This document shows positions 1 through 13,045 of a stretch of 64,000 nucleotides of DNA, piece by piece. The stretch spans positions 37,208,943-37,272,942 of the forward strand of contig OX388347.1 of assembly GCA_947579665.1 (NCBI GenBank). Reading direction: 5' to 3'. Each line of letters starts with the position of its first letter. Within the stretch, counting starts at the first letter, position 1. The stretch is from Sympetrum striolatum. Taxonomy: Eukaryota > Arthropoda > Insecta > Odonata > Libellulidae. The notes under the pieces were generated by a model. The model searched no databases and had not been told where the DNA came from. It worked only from the letters and a program-made list of their open reading frames with translations. The position numbers and the translations under genes are program-made.

Positions 1-2224
1 TCCATCCAATAAGTTATACTTTTCTTTGCTCCTGAAGATATACCTACTGAGAAAAACCCACGATGTGGTAAAACGCCAACACAAGAGGCACCGAAAAGAA
101 CCCACGGAAACCCCGATATAATAAAAAGGACTATGGAATACATTCAATTTGAATGTAATATCCGGTGTGTGATTATAAATATATTCAGGGAAAGAATTTC
201 TATTTTATTAAATGACATCGCTAAGTATCGCATAACAGATATCTTTTTGGTTGCATATCACATTTAAACACACAAATAATGCATAAATTCAACAAGTTTT
301 GAAAGAATGATTTATAGACTCATCTCACGGTACGAGTCATTTATTCCTGCAACAAGATATCACAGGCCTGCTGATGCTATTCATCGAAACTATTTGTAAT
401 TTGGAGTGGCTGGTTAACGTGGTTATTTTATTTGATTCTACGTTACACACAGTTACGCTTATCCAATATAACTAAACTCGATTATACCAATCATATTCGT
501 TTAATTATCTAGAGGCTGGGAACATTAACGCTCATAACCTTAATTTCCGGCAGGATACCGTTATGCGACTGCTAGAGACGAACCCAACTTCACTCAGCCC
601 GAACGGCCCGAACTTTCTCTTCTCTCCAAATGTATCCTTACAATTAACGCCGAGCATCGACTCCGATGTTAAACGGCAGTAAAAATACGTTCATTCTTGC
701 AAAAGGCGAGGCATATCAAACATTCCTACGAATGAATCGGTGAAAGCCACCTGTCGATGTTTGGTTTGCAGAAAGTGTGACGTTCCCTTATTCACTCCGG
801 AAACACACGCATTCGGGAAATAGTTGGTCCTTCCTAAACTTCTGAGGAGAAACCCTCTTCTCCACTACGATATCAATGACCCCGTTGTTCGTGCTCGGCT
901 GTTTGCACGTATTCGTGAGACGAGAACGACCCTATTCCTCGGTAAATTCCTTCTTTCCCAAGTCCTAAGCGTTCTTTAAAATCAAAGTAAGATGTGTAAT
1001 TTGCTTTTGTAATACGATTTTTACATAATATAATATTATCAATTACTCTTCAATATTAATGTAATATTTTAAGATGAATAATTTTTCTTCAATAAGAAAT
1101 TCCGAAACGTTCTTTAAAGTCAAAGTAAAATGTGATCATGAATATATAATTACAGTAGTCATTATTTTTACAGTCATTTTATTCAAACCTCCAAAAATTA
1201 AGATAATATTGTTTCAAGGTCTTTCTCTCCCTGAATTCTCTTTAAAATTTTCTTGAAAACATTTTAAATATTTCAGCGGAAACCTTCAGCAAGATAGCTA
1301 TATAATAAATGAAACAAAATCGCCGTATCGTACAATTTTAACAATATAATAATAATAATTTATAATTGACTAATTCAGCCTTCAATTCATAGAACGTAGC
1401 TATCTGTTTATCGTCGACTGAAATGACTAGAATATTTCGTAGTCACGTAATATTTTAATAAAAAAATTGTAAAAACAAAAATACACTGTCCATTTTTGTA
1501 AACGATGAACTAAAAATTTAATTCCTTCGATGAGCTAATCATGTTATCATCATTAAGTGTCTAAAGTTTAATCCTCAATATAGATAAACAAACCTGCAAA
1601 ACATGTCATGTGAAAGTCAATATGATTATGTAAATTGCTTTTCTATTTCTGGGTAGCTTCATGTGCCCTGGGATTTCCTACATGACTTTCTTTTCATCCA
1701 CCAAATTGAAAAATTAAGAAAGCATCCGCAGTAACAATTTCCCACTTCAAAGATGTTTACTTCATTATCCGATTAACTCATAAGACCTCCTCACTGAGGA
1801 GCTAATAAAGGTAATAAAAACATGTTTATGTTCCGTGGCGTTCGAAGAATTTTCTGCAGAGGATTAATTCGTCTGGGAGCCCTTCTAACCACTTAGCCGC
1901 CTTATACGCCTTGGGAAGTGGAGAAGAGGAAAATAGTTCAATTCAGAGTGAACATAAAGCTTGTGAAAGCAGAAATGCGTTTTCAAAGAAAGTATCCTTC
2001 GAATACATAACTTTCAAAATTCAGGATAGATTCATCATGGCAAGTGCTGTCGACAGGTGTAGACGTATATTCAGACGTAGACCTGTCATCAATATCGTGT
2101 TGAAAAGGAAAGTTTAAGTACCCATAGATGCGTACCACATAGAATGAATGCAAAAGAGTAATGGTGGCTCTTAAATTCACAAACTATTTGGTCCTTAAAA
2201 ATAGATTTCTACATTTCCACAAAG
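1..2224. other. Intergenic, no supported gene
   Basis: AT-rich DNA with many stops in all frames. The small ORFs here (60-68 residues) show no domain, no good exon boundaries and no family resemblance. I see nothing supportable in it. Confidence 0.5.
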
Positions 2225-2275
2225 GTTTTTATTCAGGAACTACCGGTTTCGGTATATTACCATCGTCAGGTTCAA
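2225..2275. repeat. Half-copy of a foldback-type repeat motif
   Basis: On the minus strand this stretch reads CCTGACGATGG, then TAATATACCGAAACCGGT. The same core pattern (CTGAtGATG, about 10 bases, CGAAaCCGGTcGTG) occurs in the hairpins at 6751-6932 and 20283-20462. No matching inverted arm was found beside it, so it may be a truncated copy. Confidence 0.45.
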
Positions 2276-2773
2276 ACAAAACTGAATCCTCAAACTGCCG
2301 AGGCTTACATTGTAATTTGGGTGATGACAGATAAAAATACAATGTCCGCAGATTTTTATACGGATCGACACACCGTCAAGGGGATACTTCCTTGTTTTCG
2401 TTTCGAAATTCAAAATCGACTGCACGAAAATTTAAAGTGTAGAGGATACTCCTTGATTTGAATATTGAGTGCATATGCACCCTCATATAACTAGAGTACG
2501 ACAATATTACAATCCATTTTCTTTAGAAATTATAGGATTCCAGGTTTTCCCGGTGAATATATCACAGCAGGAATAATTCCCGGGATATTAATCAAGTCAC
2601 TTCAAGATGTAACTCCGACTTGTCGGCTACTAAAATCCATGTCCAAATAAAATAATAATGGATGTTATTATATCTGATATCAAGACAAAACCCTTGCTTT
2701 GGTATTCATTTTAATTTAAACGTTATATTATTGGGCACGATATAATATACCATAATTGGGCACAATATAATAT

Positions 2774-2808
2774 CATTGGACACAATATAATTAATATTGT
2801 GTCTAATG
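2774..2808. repeat. Short palindrome
   Basis: A nearly perfect inverted repeat: CATTGGACACAATAT is mirrored by ATATTGTGTCTAATG around a TAATTA centre. It follows two degenerate direct copies of TTGGGCACaATATAATAT. It could be a decayed MITE end or a local hairpin; no function is implied. Confidence 0.45.
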
Positions 2809-2834
2809 ATCCGTTTCAAAAATTGGCACTCACT

Positions 2835-3006
2835 CCGAAGATGGCGATAGAGGTAGCAGCCGAATTGTTGGTGTTATATAGTAGTGGTATTGCTAGAAGT
2901 ATTTCGACAGCTTAAGTCATTTCGCACATTGGCTCCCACCGGGAATCGAACCCGAGACCGCTTTCATCAAAGGCAAACGCGCTGTGCATATGACTATCCG
3001 GGAGCC
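2835..3006 (-). mobile_element. tRNA-derived SINE, copy 1
   Basis: The minus strand from 3006 to 2931 has a tRNA-like head: 7-bp acceptor-type ends (GGCTCCC and GGGAGCC) and a box B-like T-arm (GGTTCGATTCCC). The anticodon arm is imperfect, so it is not a credible functional tRNA. The head continues into a body reading GTGCGAAATGACTTAAGCTG and then CGAAATACTTCTAGCAATA. The same head and body, diverged, recur at 35095-35237. A shared head plus shared non-tRNA body is the signature of a SINE family. The 3' limit is approximate. Confidence 0.7.
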
Positions 3007-3214
3007 CTATGTCGGTGTTATATCGTGCCGTGACCAGATTCCCCAAGAATCATTTCTGCAAGTAAAATTGTATTGCGCGGCCCAAAATCAACGCCACTAC
3101 TTGACAAAACATTTTTATCAAAATCTAATAAATGGAAAATGCCAAAGGTGATTCAAAAATCGATTTTTTTTGGGTAAACAAAATCATCTAATCCTTGCTG
3201 AAACCGCTTTCTTC

Positions 3215-3430
3215 CGAGAATCTTAAAGTCGGAGAGAGAGGGCGCCTCGTCCAGAAGGATAGGGCGCGAGGAAGCCGACCAAGTTAAGATACTTTGGAAG
3301 AGAACGACGTCTGGGAAAAAAATAAATCAGATCAAGACAGAGAGGGAAAGGGAGTGGGGGGGAGAGAGAGGTCACTGAAGGACTCTGTCCAGTTCGGCAG
3401 TCCGTTTCCGATTTGCAAGTGTATGTTCCG
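3215..3430 (+). promoter_or_regulatory. Candidate promoter / 5' untranslated exon of the dehydrogenase gene
   Basis: A GC-richer island in AT-rich DNA with GAGAGAG runs, typical of GAGA-factor-bound arthropod promoters, followed by an initiator-like TTCGGCAGTCCG near 3393. The dehydrogenase start exon 2.4 kb downstream is preceded by a splice acceptor (TTTATTTCTAG ending near 5764), implying an upstream noncoding exon. The GTAAGA at about 3534 is one possible donor. The link is inferred from composition and position only. Confidence 0.3.
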
Positions 3431-4536
3431 CGACATACCGGTCAACGAAAGCGACACGTAGACACTGACCTAAAAATGAATCCCAAATGTTTTAGATGTG
3501 CGCAGAAGCAAGCATATCATATTAAATCGTTTAGTAAGAACGATGGAGCGTCATTATTCTCATACATTCACGATGGAATTCTCTCTTTCTACAGGACCTT
3601 TAATAATGTTTAAACTACAGTATTTAACACGGTAACAAGAAGTTCTTTTTATGGTTCTCGTATGAGAATATATTTATAAATTCAATATTTGTATTAAATA
3701 TCAGCAATATAAAATTTATCTTGTAAGTTAATTAGTTAATAACATAGTTAAACTAATGAATGAGTACGAAAAAAGTTAATTAAGTGCAACATCTATAAAT
3801 AGAAAAATAATATTAAAATTGTGTAAGCCTTCCCCGATCTACTCGAATCATACCTTGCTAATAAGCCAACAACAAAATATAGATTTTTAAAATTAATTTA
3901 AAATATGTCTTAATCTTTTAACACATATTTTAAAAATTACATTTTTTGCTTATAAATTTAGTAATTTTCATCACTTTAAAGGCAATCATACTCGTATCAG
4001 ATTCCTCTTATTTTCGCTAGGCATAAAAGGAATCATAATTTTATTTTTCTATATTATAGCACAGTATTCCAACTCTATGATTATGTACTCTTTCATACTG
4101 AAAATGATGATCCACTTCCAGGCTCTTAAGAAAATATTGAAAGCTCTTCCTCGATTCTACGTGGGAAATATCCACGTGCCTTTTACTGGGAGAGAAGAAA
4201 GTAACAATAGCTTCATAAGTCAAAGAACCCTTTCCCCAGACCTTTCGAGAAAAAGTCCTTCCACGAATTGGATTTAGTGTCGAGTCACTGGAGATCAATA
4301 ATAGCTGTACTGTACTCAAAGGAGTGGGAAGTCCTCACGAGTAAACTACTTTCCCTCATGAGAATGAACATCAGCCGTTTCACTTCATCTATTACTCCTA
4401 ATTTTCATGAGCATTTCATTCGTATTGAATAAGATTTTAATAAAATTTATAGTTTCTGGCGTTATCTTGTGGAAGTTCTTCATGATTATAGAATAAAAAA
4501 TCACCTTGTTACTACCACATGTTTAAGTTTAAAATA

Positions 4537-4738
4537 TTTTTCGAGCTTCTTATATACACTTTTTTCAAAGTGTATATAAGAACCTCGAAAAAAAATGTTT
4601 GTTCTCCACTTGATGATGTTGCACGGCAACGAAGCCTGAGTCGTGCAATTAATGTACAGCTATGAGCAAAAAACACTTTAAAGTTCCGCGGGCTTTATAT
4701 ACGTAAGGATTAAAGTTTTTTTGCTCATAGCTGTACAT
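4537..4738. repeat. Cluster of foldback hairpins (MITE-like)
   Basis: There are three hairpins in series. At 4537-4593 the arm TCGAGCTTCTTATATACACT is mirrored after a 6-8 base loop. At about 4609-4648 TTGCACG pairs with CGTGCAA. At 4652-4738 ATGTACAGCTATGAGCAAAA is mirrored perfectly at the other end around a roughly 30-base centre. The middle part contains GATGATG..CGAAGCC..GTCGTG, resembling the core of the foldbacks at 6751 and 20283. No transposase is present, so these are non-autonomous elements or their remains. Confidence 0.6.
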
Positions 4739-4853
4739 GTGGAAGTAATAACGTGACTTTTATTCTACAATCAAGAATAAGATTTTTTCAAACCCATTCA
4801 AACGCCAATAATAATAAGATCAGCAAAAGGTTTTATATATTAAAATTTAGTAT

Positions 4854-5260
4854 TTACGCTCGACAGCTTCTCACGCTCAACAAAAAGCAAAAATTCACCT
4901 GCGCCCCGCCATTCTGCTGCTTGTGTTTTCCATCATTCACCAACTTCAGCGTCATATTTAAATCTATGTCGTTTCCCAGAAAGCAGCAAGTTACGTACGG
5001 TAGGTGCAATTGAACCAACTTCGCTAATAATTTTTCTGAATCCGTGGGAAGAAACGTACGGTAATACCCATCCGTTCTAACAGATTTCTGCACGTGGGTG
5101 TCGACGACAGATCGTGGAGTGAACGCCGTCTTTCCACCGTGATTACGCCAACACTGCTAGTGATGTACTTATCGAAAAGCCTCCACTCATTATCTAATCT
5201 TCTAGCCCGTAGTGAATTCCATCCGAGGGATGTTATAATCTCGTTGTCAGACACGCAACT
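4854..5260 (-). mobile_element. LINE relic, 3' end of a reverse-transcriptase ORF
   Basis: The minus-strand translation contains SLGWNSLRARRLDNEWRLF, matching the pattern SLxWNSLxxRRxxxxxxLFxKxI of the LINE polymerase tail at 31680-31770. After a frame change it continues with a segment like RTDGYYRTFLP, which resembles the usual C-terminal RTDxYxxSFFPRT of CR1/Jockey-type ORF2. It is short, frameshifted and without a catalytic domain, so it is a dead 5'-truncated copy. Limits are approximate. Confidence 0.55.
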
Positions 5261-5793
5261 TCATCGTTTAAGAGGATTGAGGATTACTGGTTGATCCCGG
5301 TCAATATTTGCACGTGACTTAGATATAATTATCGCTTATTATTAAGAATATGTGATTTTGTATACATGTAAATAGGTACACACGCACACACAGAGGTGGT
5401 TCTGGCCTTATGACCGAGTTTAGGGTCATGTCGATCAAGAGTGAACTATGAAACAATTATTTGTATACGTATTTGGTTTATTTGTCTATTTTACATGTAT
5501 TGTAACAGAATTTATAGAAACTGAATTAAAAATACTTATTCAACAACGAAAATTTGAGTGTGAAGGGGCGATAGGTTTCCCATTTTTAGACAAAAATATT
5601 CGAAAGGCGGAATTAAATTCATCCTAAGTCGCATAAATCTAAAGTCGAAAATCACCTATATGTGTGTATATATTTAAACATGTATATACATGAATACACT
5701 TAAAATGAATAATATTTGGACCATTAATTGTAATATTAGTTTTAATGATAACCTTTATTTCTAGATTCATTCTGACAGTACGAAGGAAGAGAG

Positions 5794-8700
5794 ATGGGTG
5801 GCCGAGTGAGCGGTTGGTGGTTTGGGGAGTGCAGAAGTAAAGCGAGATTGGACGGGAAATTGGCCATCATAACGGGATGCAACACTGGTATCGGGAAAGA
5901 GACAGCAAAGGACTTCGTGAGGAGAGGTGAGAGATATCAATTGAGCGTAATATCTAGATGGCGTACCAATTGTAAGGAGGCTGCATGGTGTCTAGCGGGG
6001 GGAAGTGGCCTTTGAGAGAAGACATTCCCTTCGAAACTCGTGCAGTTCCTGAGTGCGTGCATTCGTAGATGTATTTATGTAAACAAATATCGGAGAAAGC
6101 TTTACTTAACCAAAATAATCACATGTATTTTCAATAACTGAATTTTAAGAGACATATAACTATAAATGCCAGCTTAAGTCGTCTAATTAAAAATTAAGAA
6201 ATCAAAAACTACAATAAATAAGAAGAAAGTATTCTATAATTGCGTGATTGTTTATAATTAATTTCTAAGCTTAGAAAATATCTACAGAAATTTTAATTTT
6301 ATTTTCTATTGGCTCTGTAACTCGCCTATTTTCCGTATTTATTCCTATATTTAGCAACTTAGAGCGTAATTACTTGAACTTTTTCATCTAGAATGTATGA
6401 TTTGCGGTCATACTCTCTCCCTAGAAGTTCGACTGTTAAAAATAGACCATCTAACAGTGGACCGTTAAATCATGGTTAAATGCTTTACCTGACAACGCAT
6501 AAAACCCCATTAATGCAACCGAAAATTTACTTTTTGGTTCTGAAACAAGCGCTTATGATTAGTGGAAGGGTGGACTTTAAGTTTCAAAGAATAAAAAGAT
6601 CGAAACTATCGCTTTATTATAAACAAATTAATCCACATCAAAAAGAAGAATATATTGTAATATTTAAATAAATTGAATGGTGTCACGCTGTGGAATTTGC
6701 CAAACCAAACTGTCACGTTGTCACGCTGTCACGTTGTGGAATTCCATAACGGTTGAAATAAAAACACTGTAATACTTCCACGGAGTATATTTGATGAACA
6801 CAATCGGTTTCAACATTGAATAGTCATCATCAGGTCATCCTTTTGACCTGATGATGACTATTCAATGTCGAAGCCGGTCGTGTCAAACAAATTTACTCCG
6901 TGGAAGCATTACTAAGTGTTTTTATTTCAACCAACTTCTATACTTCATTTATTTTGTATTCCATTTATCAGTATATTTTGTTTTACGAAAAAATACCCGA
7001 CCGCCCTTTACTTCATCGACTCATTGCTCTTATGCCAGTAAAAATATCTCAAATTTTCTTTCACCTGATAATACTCTGAACTTCCTAACGATAAACTTCT
7101 AATAATACGAATTGATCTCTAAGTGTATAATTTATTATCGAGTGATACAAAATTTCGGAACAGGTGATAATTCCGAGCCTCGCGACCTATGCTATCTTTC
7201 AAATTTGCTTTCTAAGACGATAGATATAGGTATATCGCTCTATAGAAATTGTGTGTTTGTGCAACTTACTTGAAATACACCTCTGTCAAGGAAATTTTGG
7301 TAGCGAATTTTTTGTAGGCAGAGATTCAATAACAATTTCAACGGAAATAAACTTTCTCGAACTAGAAAAAAATCCATTATCTATGGTTGCGTCAAAGTTT
7401 CGGGCAGCAGTCTGATACCATTCAGAAGTTAATCTTTCGTATCATTGTTATGAATTCAAATCACATTTGTTTTTACTCACCCATCAGGATGCCGGGTGAT
7501 AATGGCATGCCGAGACCTTGAGAAAGCCAACGTAGCTGCCAAAGAAGTACTGGATGCTGCCAAGGAAATCGATGACACTACACCTGTAGTAGAAAAGCCA
7601 AAAGTAGAGGTTTACCACTTGGATCTCAACTCCCTAGATTCAGTGAGGCAATTTGCTCAGAAAATTCTAGCGGCAGAATCAGAGATAAATCTCCTCATTA
7701 ACAACGCTGGTGAGGAAGATTTTTCCTATAGAATAATTTCCATAAATAAGAACCAAGAAAATGGTATGAGTGATTGGAATCTGAAGTGTGACTTCTTTCA
7801 AACCCAATTTCTCTGTAAAATCTATATCAATACAAATATCAAATACCTTCTCCAAGAGTTCTAACCCATCAAACATTGTTAAAATGATTTTTTTATTTAA
7901 TTAATGCTTTCATTCGAAAAGGATTTCGATTGTTTATATAATAATAAAGTATTAAAAAACTAATTCAAAGTAATAAAATATAAAAATTATTTCAATTTTT
8001 TTATGCCAGGTTAGGTACCTATATTAACAAATGATATAACAGAAATGTCTTCATTGATATCTCTTGTAAAATAATCTTATTTTAATCTATCAATTTTGAT
8101 CTCACTAAAATTTTAATGATGCACCAATACATTGTTTTCTTAGTGCAGCTTCATTTTCATGCACATTCATCTTGAGAATGAAAACTGTAATTATTTCTGT
8201 CAATTGCCAAAATTCTCAAAAATTATGACTTTAATCTTTTGCATAACTTTAGCTTGAAATTATGCTAAATTTTCAATGAATTCTACAACAATCTAAAAAG
8301 GTATTTTTTCACTATGCAGGAGTAATGGCATGCCCCCAGGGTAAAACTAAAGATGGACATGAGCTTCAACTTGGAGTGAACCACTTGGGTCATTTCCTGC
8401 TCACCTGCCTCTTAATCAACAGAATTTGCACTTCTAGGGAACCAAGAATTGTAAATGTATCATCTGTGGCCCACAAGTGTAAGTTTAAATTTAATCTTCA
8501 TTGTATATTTAAATTAATAAGATTAATATTTATTGCTGTTCTCCATACTAAACAACATCTCCTTCCATTAAAGTCAAAAGTAAATAATTATGTAGTTTAA
8601 TTGCCAATGATAATTATAATTAACAACAAATTGGAGTGGTTGAATTCATATTGGTGTGATACATCTTTAAAATGCAATGAATTATATAGCAATACATTTC

Positions 8701-11700
8701 TATGATGGTAAAATTTAATTATTTTGCTAACTAGCCAATAGGATAAATTATTTCAGAGCATAAAGATAAGCTACCTAAAATCATATTACAAGCCAGAATT
8801 CCTGAGTTTTGAAGTGATGAAAATAAGACACCATTGCATCCAATAAAAATCTTTATGCATTCAACTTAACATTTTTTTATTTGTCTGACACGTCATTTCT
8901 TTTAATAATGTGTTCAATATGGAACATTTATGGCTGTGATGATACTTATGGATGGCTTATCACATTTGCTGTAACTGCTCCTAATCATTCCTCTTGTCAT
9001 TTTTCACAGGGGGAGATTTTAATTTTGATGACATAAATTATGAAAAAACTCCCTATTCTGCCACTAGTGCATACTCCAGGAGCAAACTGGCCAACATTTT
9101 ATTTACAAAGGAGCTTGCCAAAAGACTTCAAGGTAAGGGGGAAAGTTTTCTTAATGATTAGCAAAATATGAAAACCTGAAAATGTATATAGATTGTTACT
9201 AGAAGAGGTTGTCATAATATTCATAACTTAGAGATGTATTCATGATATCTTGACTATAACTGCATCTGAACAAACAGACGTTTGAAATAATATCTTATAT
9301 TTATCAACAACAGGAATTTAAAGGAAATTTATCCAAACACTCATTGTGATAATTGTTATCTTTAAGATATATGTTTTGTTATTGACAGCATTACTAAGAA
9401 AGTCTTAGAAGGCAATTGAGATATAAATTAGCAAAGAAACCATTCAATAAAACCCAATGAATAAACATTGCTAAAACAGTATCAACTTCTTTATCAAATA
9501 CTTTTTCCCTTCGTAAGAGGTTTAATCACTGCATAAAAGCTGGTATTTTACATTTTCCTTTGATCTGTATGGTTGATAGTTTTCAATTTCGTTTTTCTTC
9601 ATAAATTTCAATCGGTAGGAATAACCTTTTAAATACTTTTTTTAGTGAAAAAATCATCTAATATTTTGTTGTCCTTTTCATGGATAAATTTGAATTATGA
9701 AAGAACTCTTAAATACCTTGGTAAATTATTTATTTCATATAATGTGTTTGCTCATTTGGAGAATCAGTGGGAAAAGGTAAGCAGATGCTAGCTGTAGAGT
9801 GCTCAAGGCAAAGATAAGCATAGGCTTATAGCTGATTGGTGCAATTAGAACTCTGTGTATGGTGGAAATAAAGCTTGTGTGAGTGAATGATTAAGGAAAG
9901 CAGTACCTTAAGATTAAAATAAATTCAAGACAAGGATACTTTACATTTCCCTGGCTGTTCAGTAACAATATAGATGGTTTGAAACTTTGCAAGCTTCGTG
10001 TTTACTGTTGTATAATGGCAATACACTATAAATGGGATCTTACTAAATCATTTGCATATGTTGTTGAGAAAGACAGAGAATATACTGCTTGATTGTAGTG
10101 AATGAAATTCTGAAGAGATGTCCATAAGTTTAAGCAGAAAAGAATGTTTGAAAAGATAAATGTGTGTATGTATTTGAAGCAAAAGATGTATGCAAGGACA
10201 GGGAATTAAACTGGATGATTGTGATTGAGCATAGTGGATGATTTGTATGCATGAAAGGGTAATATATGAGTAATATGTATGTATGTATTAATTTATTCTT
10301 TTTCTTATAAAATTATTGGCTAGATGAATACATGATTGATGATGATTTTCTTGCTTCTTGTTCAACCTTAAAAAGATAATCTTTTATTTTAAATTTAAAT
10401 AAAAATTACATTAATAATGAAATGAGATGTAATAACATTGAAAATGATACATAAAATTAATAAAATACTAAATGGTCATTGAAATTAATAGAGTTTACTG
10501 AAATCATTAAATATACTAACTTTGTATGCAGGAACAGGTGTAAGAGCTTATGCCTTACACCCTGGAGTTGTGGCGACAGAGCTGGGACGACACCTTGACT
10601 CTACTATGTTACCTGGCATGAGTTGGATATTTCGGAATGTTGGTAGGGTGGTAGCGAAGAGTCCAGTTCAAGGTGCACAAACAACAATTTACTGTGCCGT
10701 TGATGAAAAGACTGCAAATGAGAGTGGACTATATTACAGGTACTAGCTTAGTAATGATAAGACACTCTTGATAATTGCATACAAGATGCACTCAATTAGT
10801 TCCCGAACTTATTTTATGTGTGAACAACCAGACAAATTACTAGGAAACTTAATCAGTATTTCCCTCAAAGTGCTCCCCATGTTTGGCCAGAAACTGGGAA
10901 ACAAGGGCTGGTGTGACAAATCTATGGGCGGGTGTGCTGTCGTGATGAAGCACCCACAACTTTTGGCACTAAGGATCAGGCCTCTTCTTGCAAACAGTTT
11001 TGTGCAGCTGCAAGAGTATGGCATCGTAGAGTACCTTGTTAAATGTACGACCCTCAGAAATGAATTTGTGGTGAACGATGTCCCTAGCAGTCACAGAACA
11101 CAACCAGCATGACCTTGCACCTCGATTGGTCAGCTCTGACGTTTTTGGGCATTTTCCTCCTTTCCACTGATGTGTACACTCACATGTCAACTTATGCAGT
11201 CACAGCACACTAATGCCAGCACTGACAGGCACAGACTTGCACAGCTGTACCCACAATACGTGGGGCTATCTACCACCAGAATTTTACATTTATCCTGCTC
11301 CTACTCGACATTTTCACAGGAAAAAATAAGTTTGGGAACTTTTTGAACGTAGTACTTTGTATACTAGTATACAACTTAACCTTCACAGCATTATTGAGCA
11401 TGATAAATAACTTGATATCTTTGTCTGTCTAAGACATTCACAATGAGTTAAATAATACCAAGCAGATACAACATTGAAATTCTTAATTTCTATGATATTT
11501 ACTTGGTTCTATTTCATTATTAACTAAATTTTTTAGCATTGAAATTCAGATACTGTATATGATTTAGCATCTTCCTCCAATCATAACAATTCATCAGAAG
11601 GAATACTCAATATGTAAGAATGATGTCAATAAATGTATAAAATATAATAGTATGCTTCTCCCCTGCAATTAGAGGAACTAGAAACTTCTTATAGATGTAA

Positions 11701-11874
11701 TATAACTCAGACAGTAATGTCTCTTCAATTTACTTTTACAGTGACTGCAAAGTTAAGACACCTTCGTGTAAAGCTAAAGATCCCGCATTGGCCAGCAGGC
11801 TTTGGGAAGAGAGCCTGAAATGGGTAGGACTGAGAGAGGATCCAACTCTCAACCTCCCACAGAAGGAGAGGTGA
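5794..11874 (+). CDS. Short-chain dehydrogenase/reductase, retinol dehydrogenase 11-14-like
   Basis: This gene encodes an NAD(P)-dependent oxidoreductase of the RDH11/12/13/14 branch, which interconverts retinal and retinol or related lipid carbonyls. Coding exons: 5794-5926, 7488-7709, 8320-8478, 9010-9132, 10532-10739, 11742-11874. The first four introns are phase 1 and the last phase 2, giving 978 nt and 325 residues, normal for the family. Visible motifs: cofactor loop TGCNTGIG (27-34), ACRD, NNAG (116-119), active-site Asn in NHLG (139), Ser in NVSS (167) and YSRSK (Tyr193, Lys197). All catalytic residues are intact. ATG 5794 is in frame, and a splice acceptor near 5764 suggests an upstream noncoding exon. 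Unlike vertebrate RDH11 there is no long N-terminal membrane helix. The donor of intron 5 (gtacta) is weak. AATAAA at 12945 and ATTAAA at 12243 are possible poly(A) signals. The exact substrate cannot be told from sequence. Confidence 0.93.
6681..6745. repeat. Short imperfect tandem repeat
   Basis: Alternating TGTCACGCTGTggaatt and TGTCACGTTGTCACGCTGTC units lie immediately before the 182-bp foldback at 6751, in intron 1 of the dehydrogenase gene. They may be part of the same insertion. Confidence 0.4.
6751..6932. mobile_element. 182-bp foldback (snap-back) MITE in intron 1 of the dehydrogenase
   Basis: The whole element is one inverted repeat. It starts GGTTGAAATAAAAACACT and ends AGTGTTTTTATTTCAACC, with about 85-nt arms and a loop of about 9 nt near 6842. 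Next to the loop is GACCTGATGATGACTATTC followed by TCGAAGCCGGTCGTGT. The same core and nearly the same length occur in the element at 20283-20462, although the outer ends differ. It has no coding capacity. Confidence 0.8.
10840..11260 (-). pseudogene. Mariner-type transposase relic in intron 5 of the dehydrogenase
   Basis: Minus-strand reading gives [19 protein letters not shown] followed by [12 protein letters not shown]. After a frame shift it gives [11 protein letters not shown] and then a segment ending in QFLAKHG. These match the mariner catalytic core order: the (G)IVHxEFVPxGxTVN segment, the RRKRP helix, and the HHDNAPAH block carrying the second catalytic Asp. The reading frame breaks more than once and only the middle third of a transposase is present. 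I did not find terminal inverted repeats, so element limits are unknown. Confidence 0.75.
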
Positions 11875-13045
11875 GAAGAATCGGGGCTAAAGGATGGTAG
11901 GCAAACAGAGGACACTGCCGATTTATCGTTACATACCAACAAATTTTTACATAATTTCATGAAATGCCTGCCAAAAAGTAAGAATCGTGTTTCCCCTACG
12001 GGATCCACTAAGTAATTTTAATACACCATATAACAGACAGTCAACGGCAGAAAGCAAATCAACTGCAGCCACTCCTGGTGCATTAGATGTAAAATTAATC
12101 CTCCGAATACCTTTCATTACATAGCCTTTAGTTAGTACTCGGAAATACTTAAAATTGTTCTTTGTAGCTGACTTTTTACCATTACATTATTGGAGTATTT
12201 GTAGTTTGTGTAGAAACCCAATAGCTATTTACCCTAATTTTTATTAAAAATTTGCTGAATTTATCAAACATAAACCTGAGAACTGTCTTCTAATAATGGA
12301 AGATAAGAGCTACTTCTTAAAGAATTGCGAATACCATTAGGCTGTAAGAATGTCAATTCTGAATGTGAAAGTTAATAGTAGCAGTTTTGAAATTTATGAA
12401 GATGATCTAAAAAAACATTCAAAATCCCTCTTTGATGGGATAGATGTATGGAAGAAGAGATTATATTGAAATAAGACTGCTTGAAGAAAAAAGACTACCA
12501 AGAATATTCGATTTTATAAGGGAATTATATTTTAATAATGGGAAAAATTGGCTTTAATCTTAATATAATAAGAACACTATAAATTATTGTATTGTATTAT
12601 AAAGTAAATCTTATATTTTTACATAACTTTTAAAATGATTTTTATAAAGCTATCTTATGTTTATCAATGCTTAGATTATCCTTTGTTGTTTTTTCTAAGA
12701 AGTTATTACATTTGTTTATATGATTCAGAGTCATCTGTAATCATCAAATGAAAAAAATCATTAAAAATGAAACTTGAGGGTAGATTTTTATAGTTGATTC
12801 ACTTTTCAATACACAGGTTAGATTGGTATGTTAGCTCTTTGTAAATAGATGCATTTTTGTTTGCAAATGCTTACCATCTCCATTCTTCATGTTAGTAAAA
12901 ACTTTAAAATCCCAAAAATCTAGGTTATAAAAGAATACTTACTCAATAAACAATTTTTGAAGCATTTTTTCCTTTCCTCTATAAACATATGCAAATCTTT
13001 GTGGTGAACTATGCTTTTAAGGAGAAATCTTAAATAATTTGTATA
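11875..13045. other. 3' flank of the dehydrogenase gene, no further gene
   Basis: AT-rich DNA that probably includes the 3' untranslated region. Possible poly(A) signals are ATTAAA at 12243 and AATAAA at 12945. I see no other feature. Confidence 0.5.

Noticed and set aside
2931..3006. Functional tRNA gene
   Set aside because: The acceptor ends and T-arm are good but the anticodon arm does not fold canonically, and the sequence continues into a body shared with a second diverged copy, as in a SINE.
10768..11112. 114-residue plus-strand ORF
   Set aside because: It lies in intron 5 of the dehydrogenase, antisense to the mariner relic, and has no own similarity.
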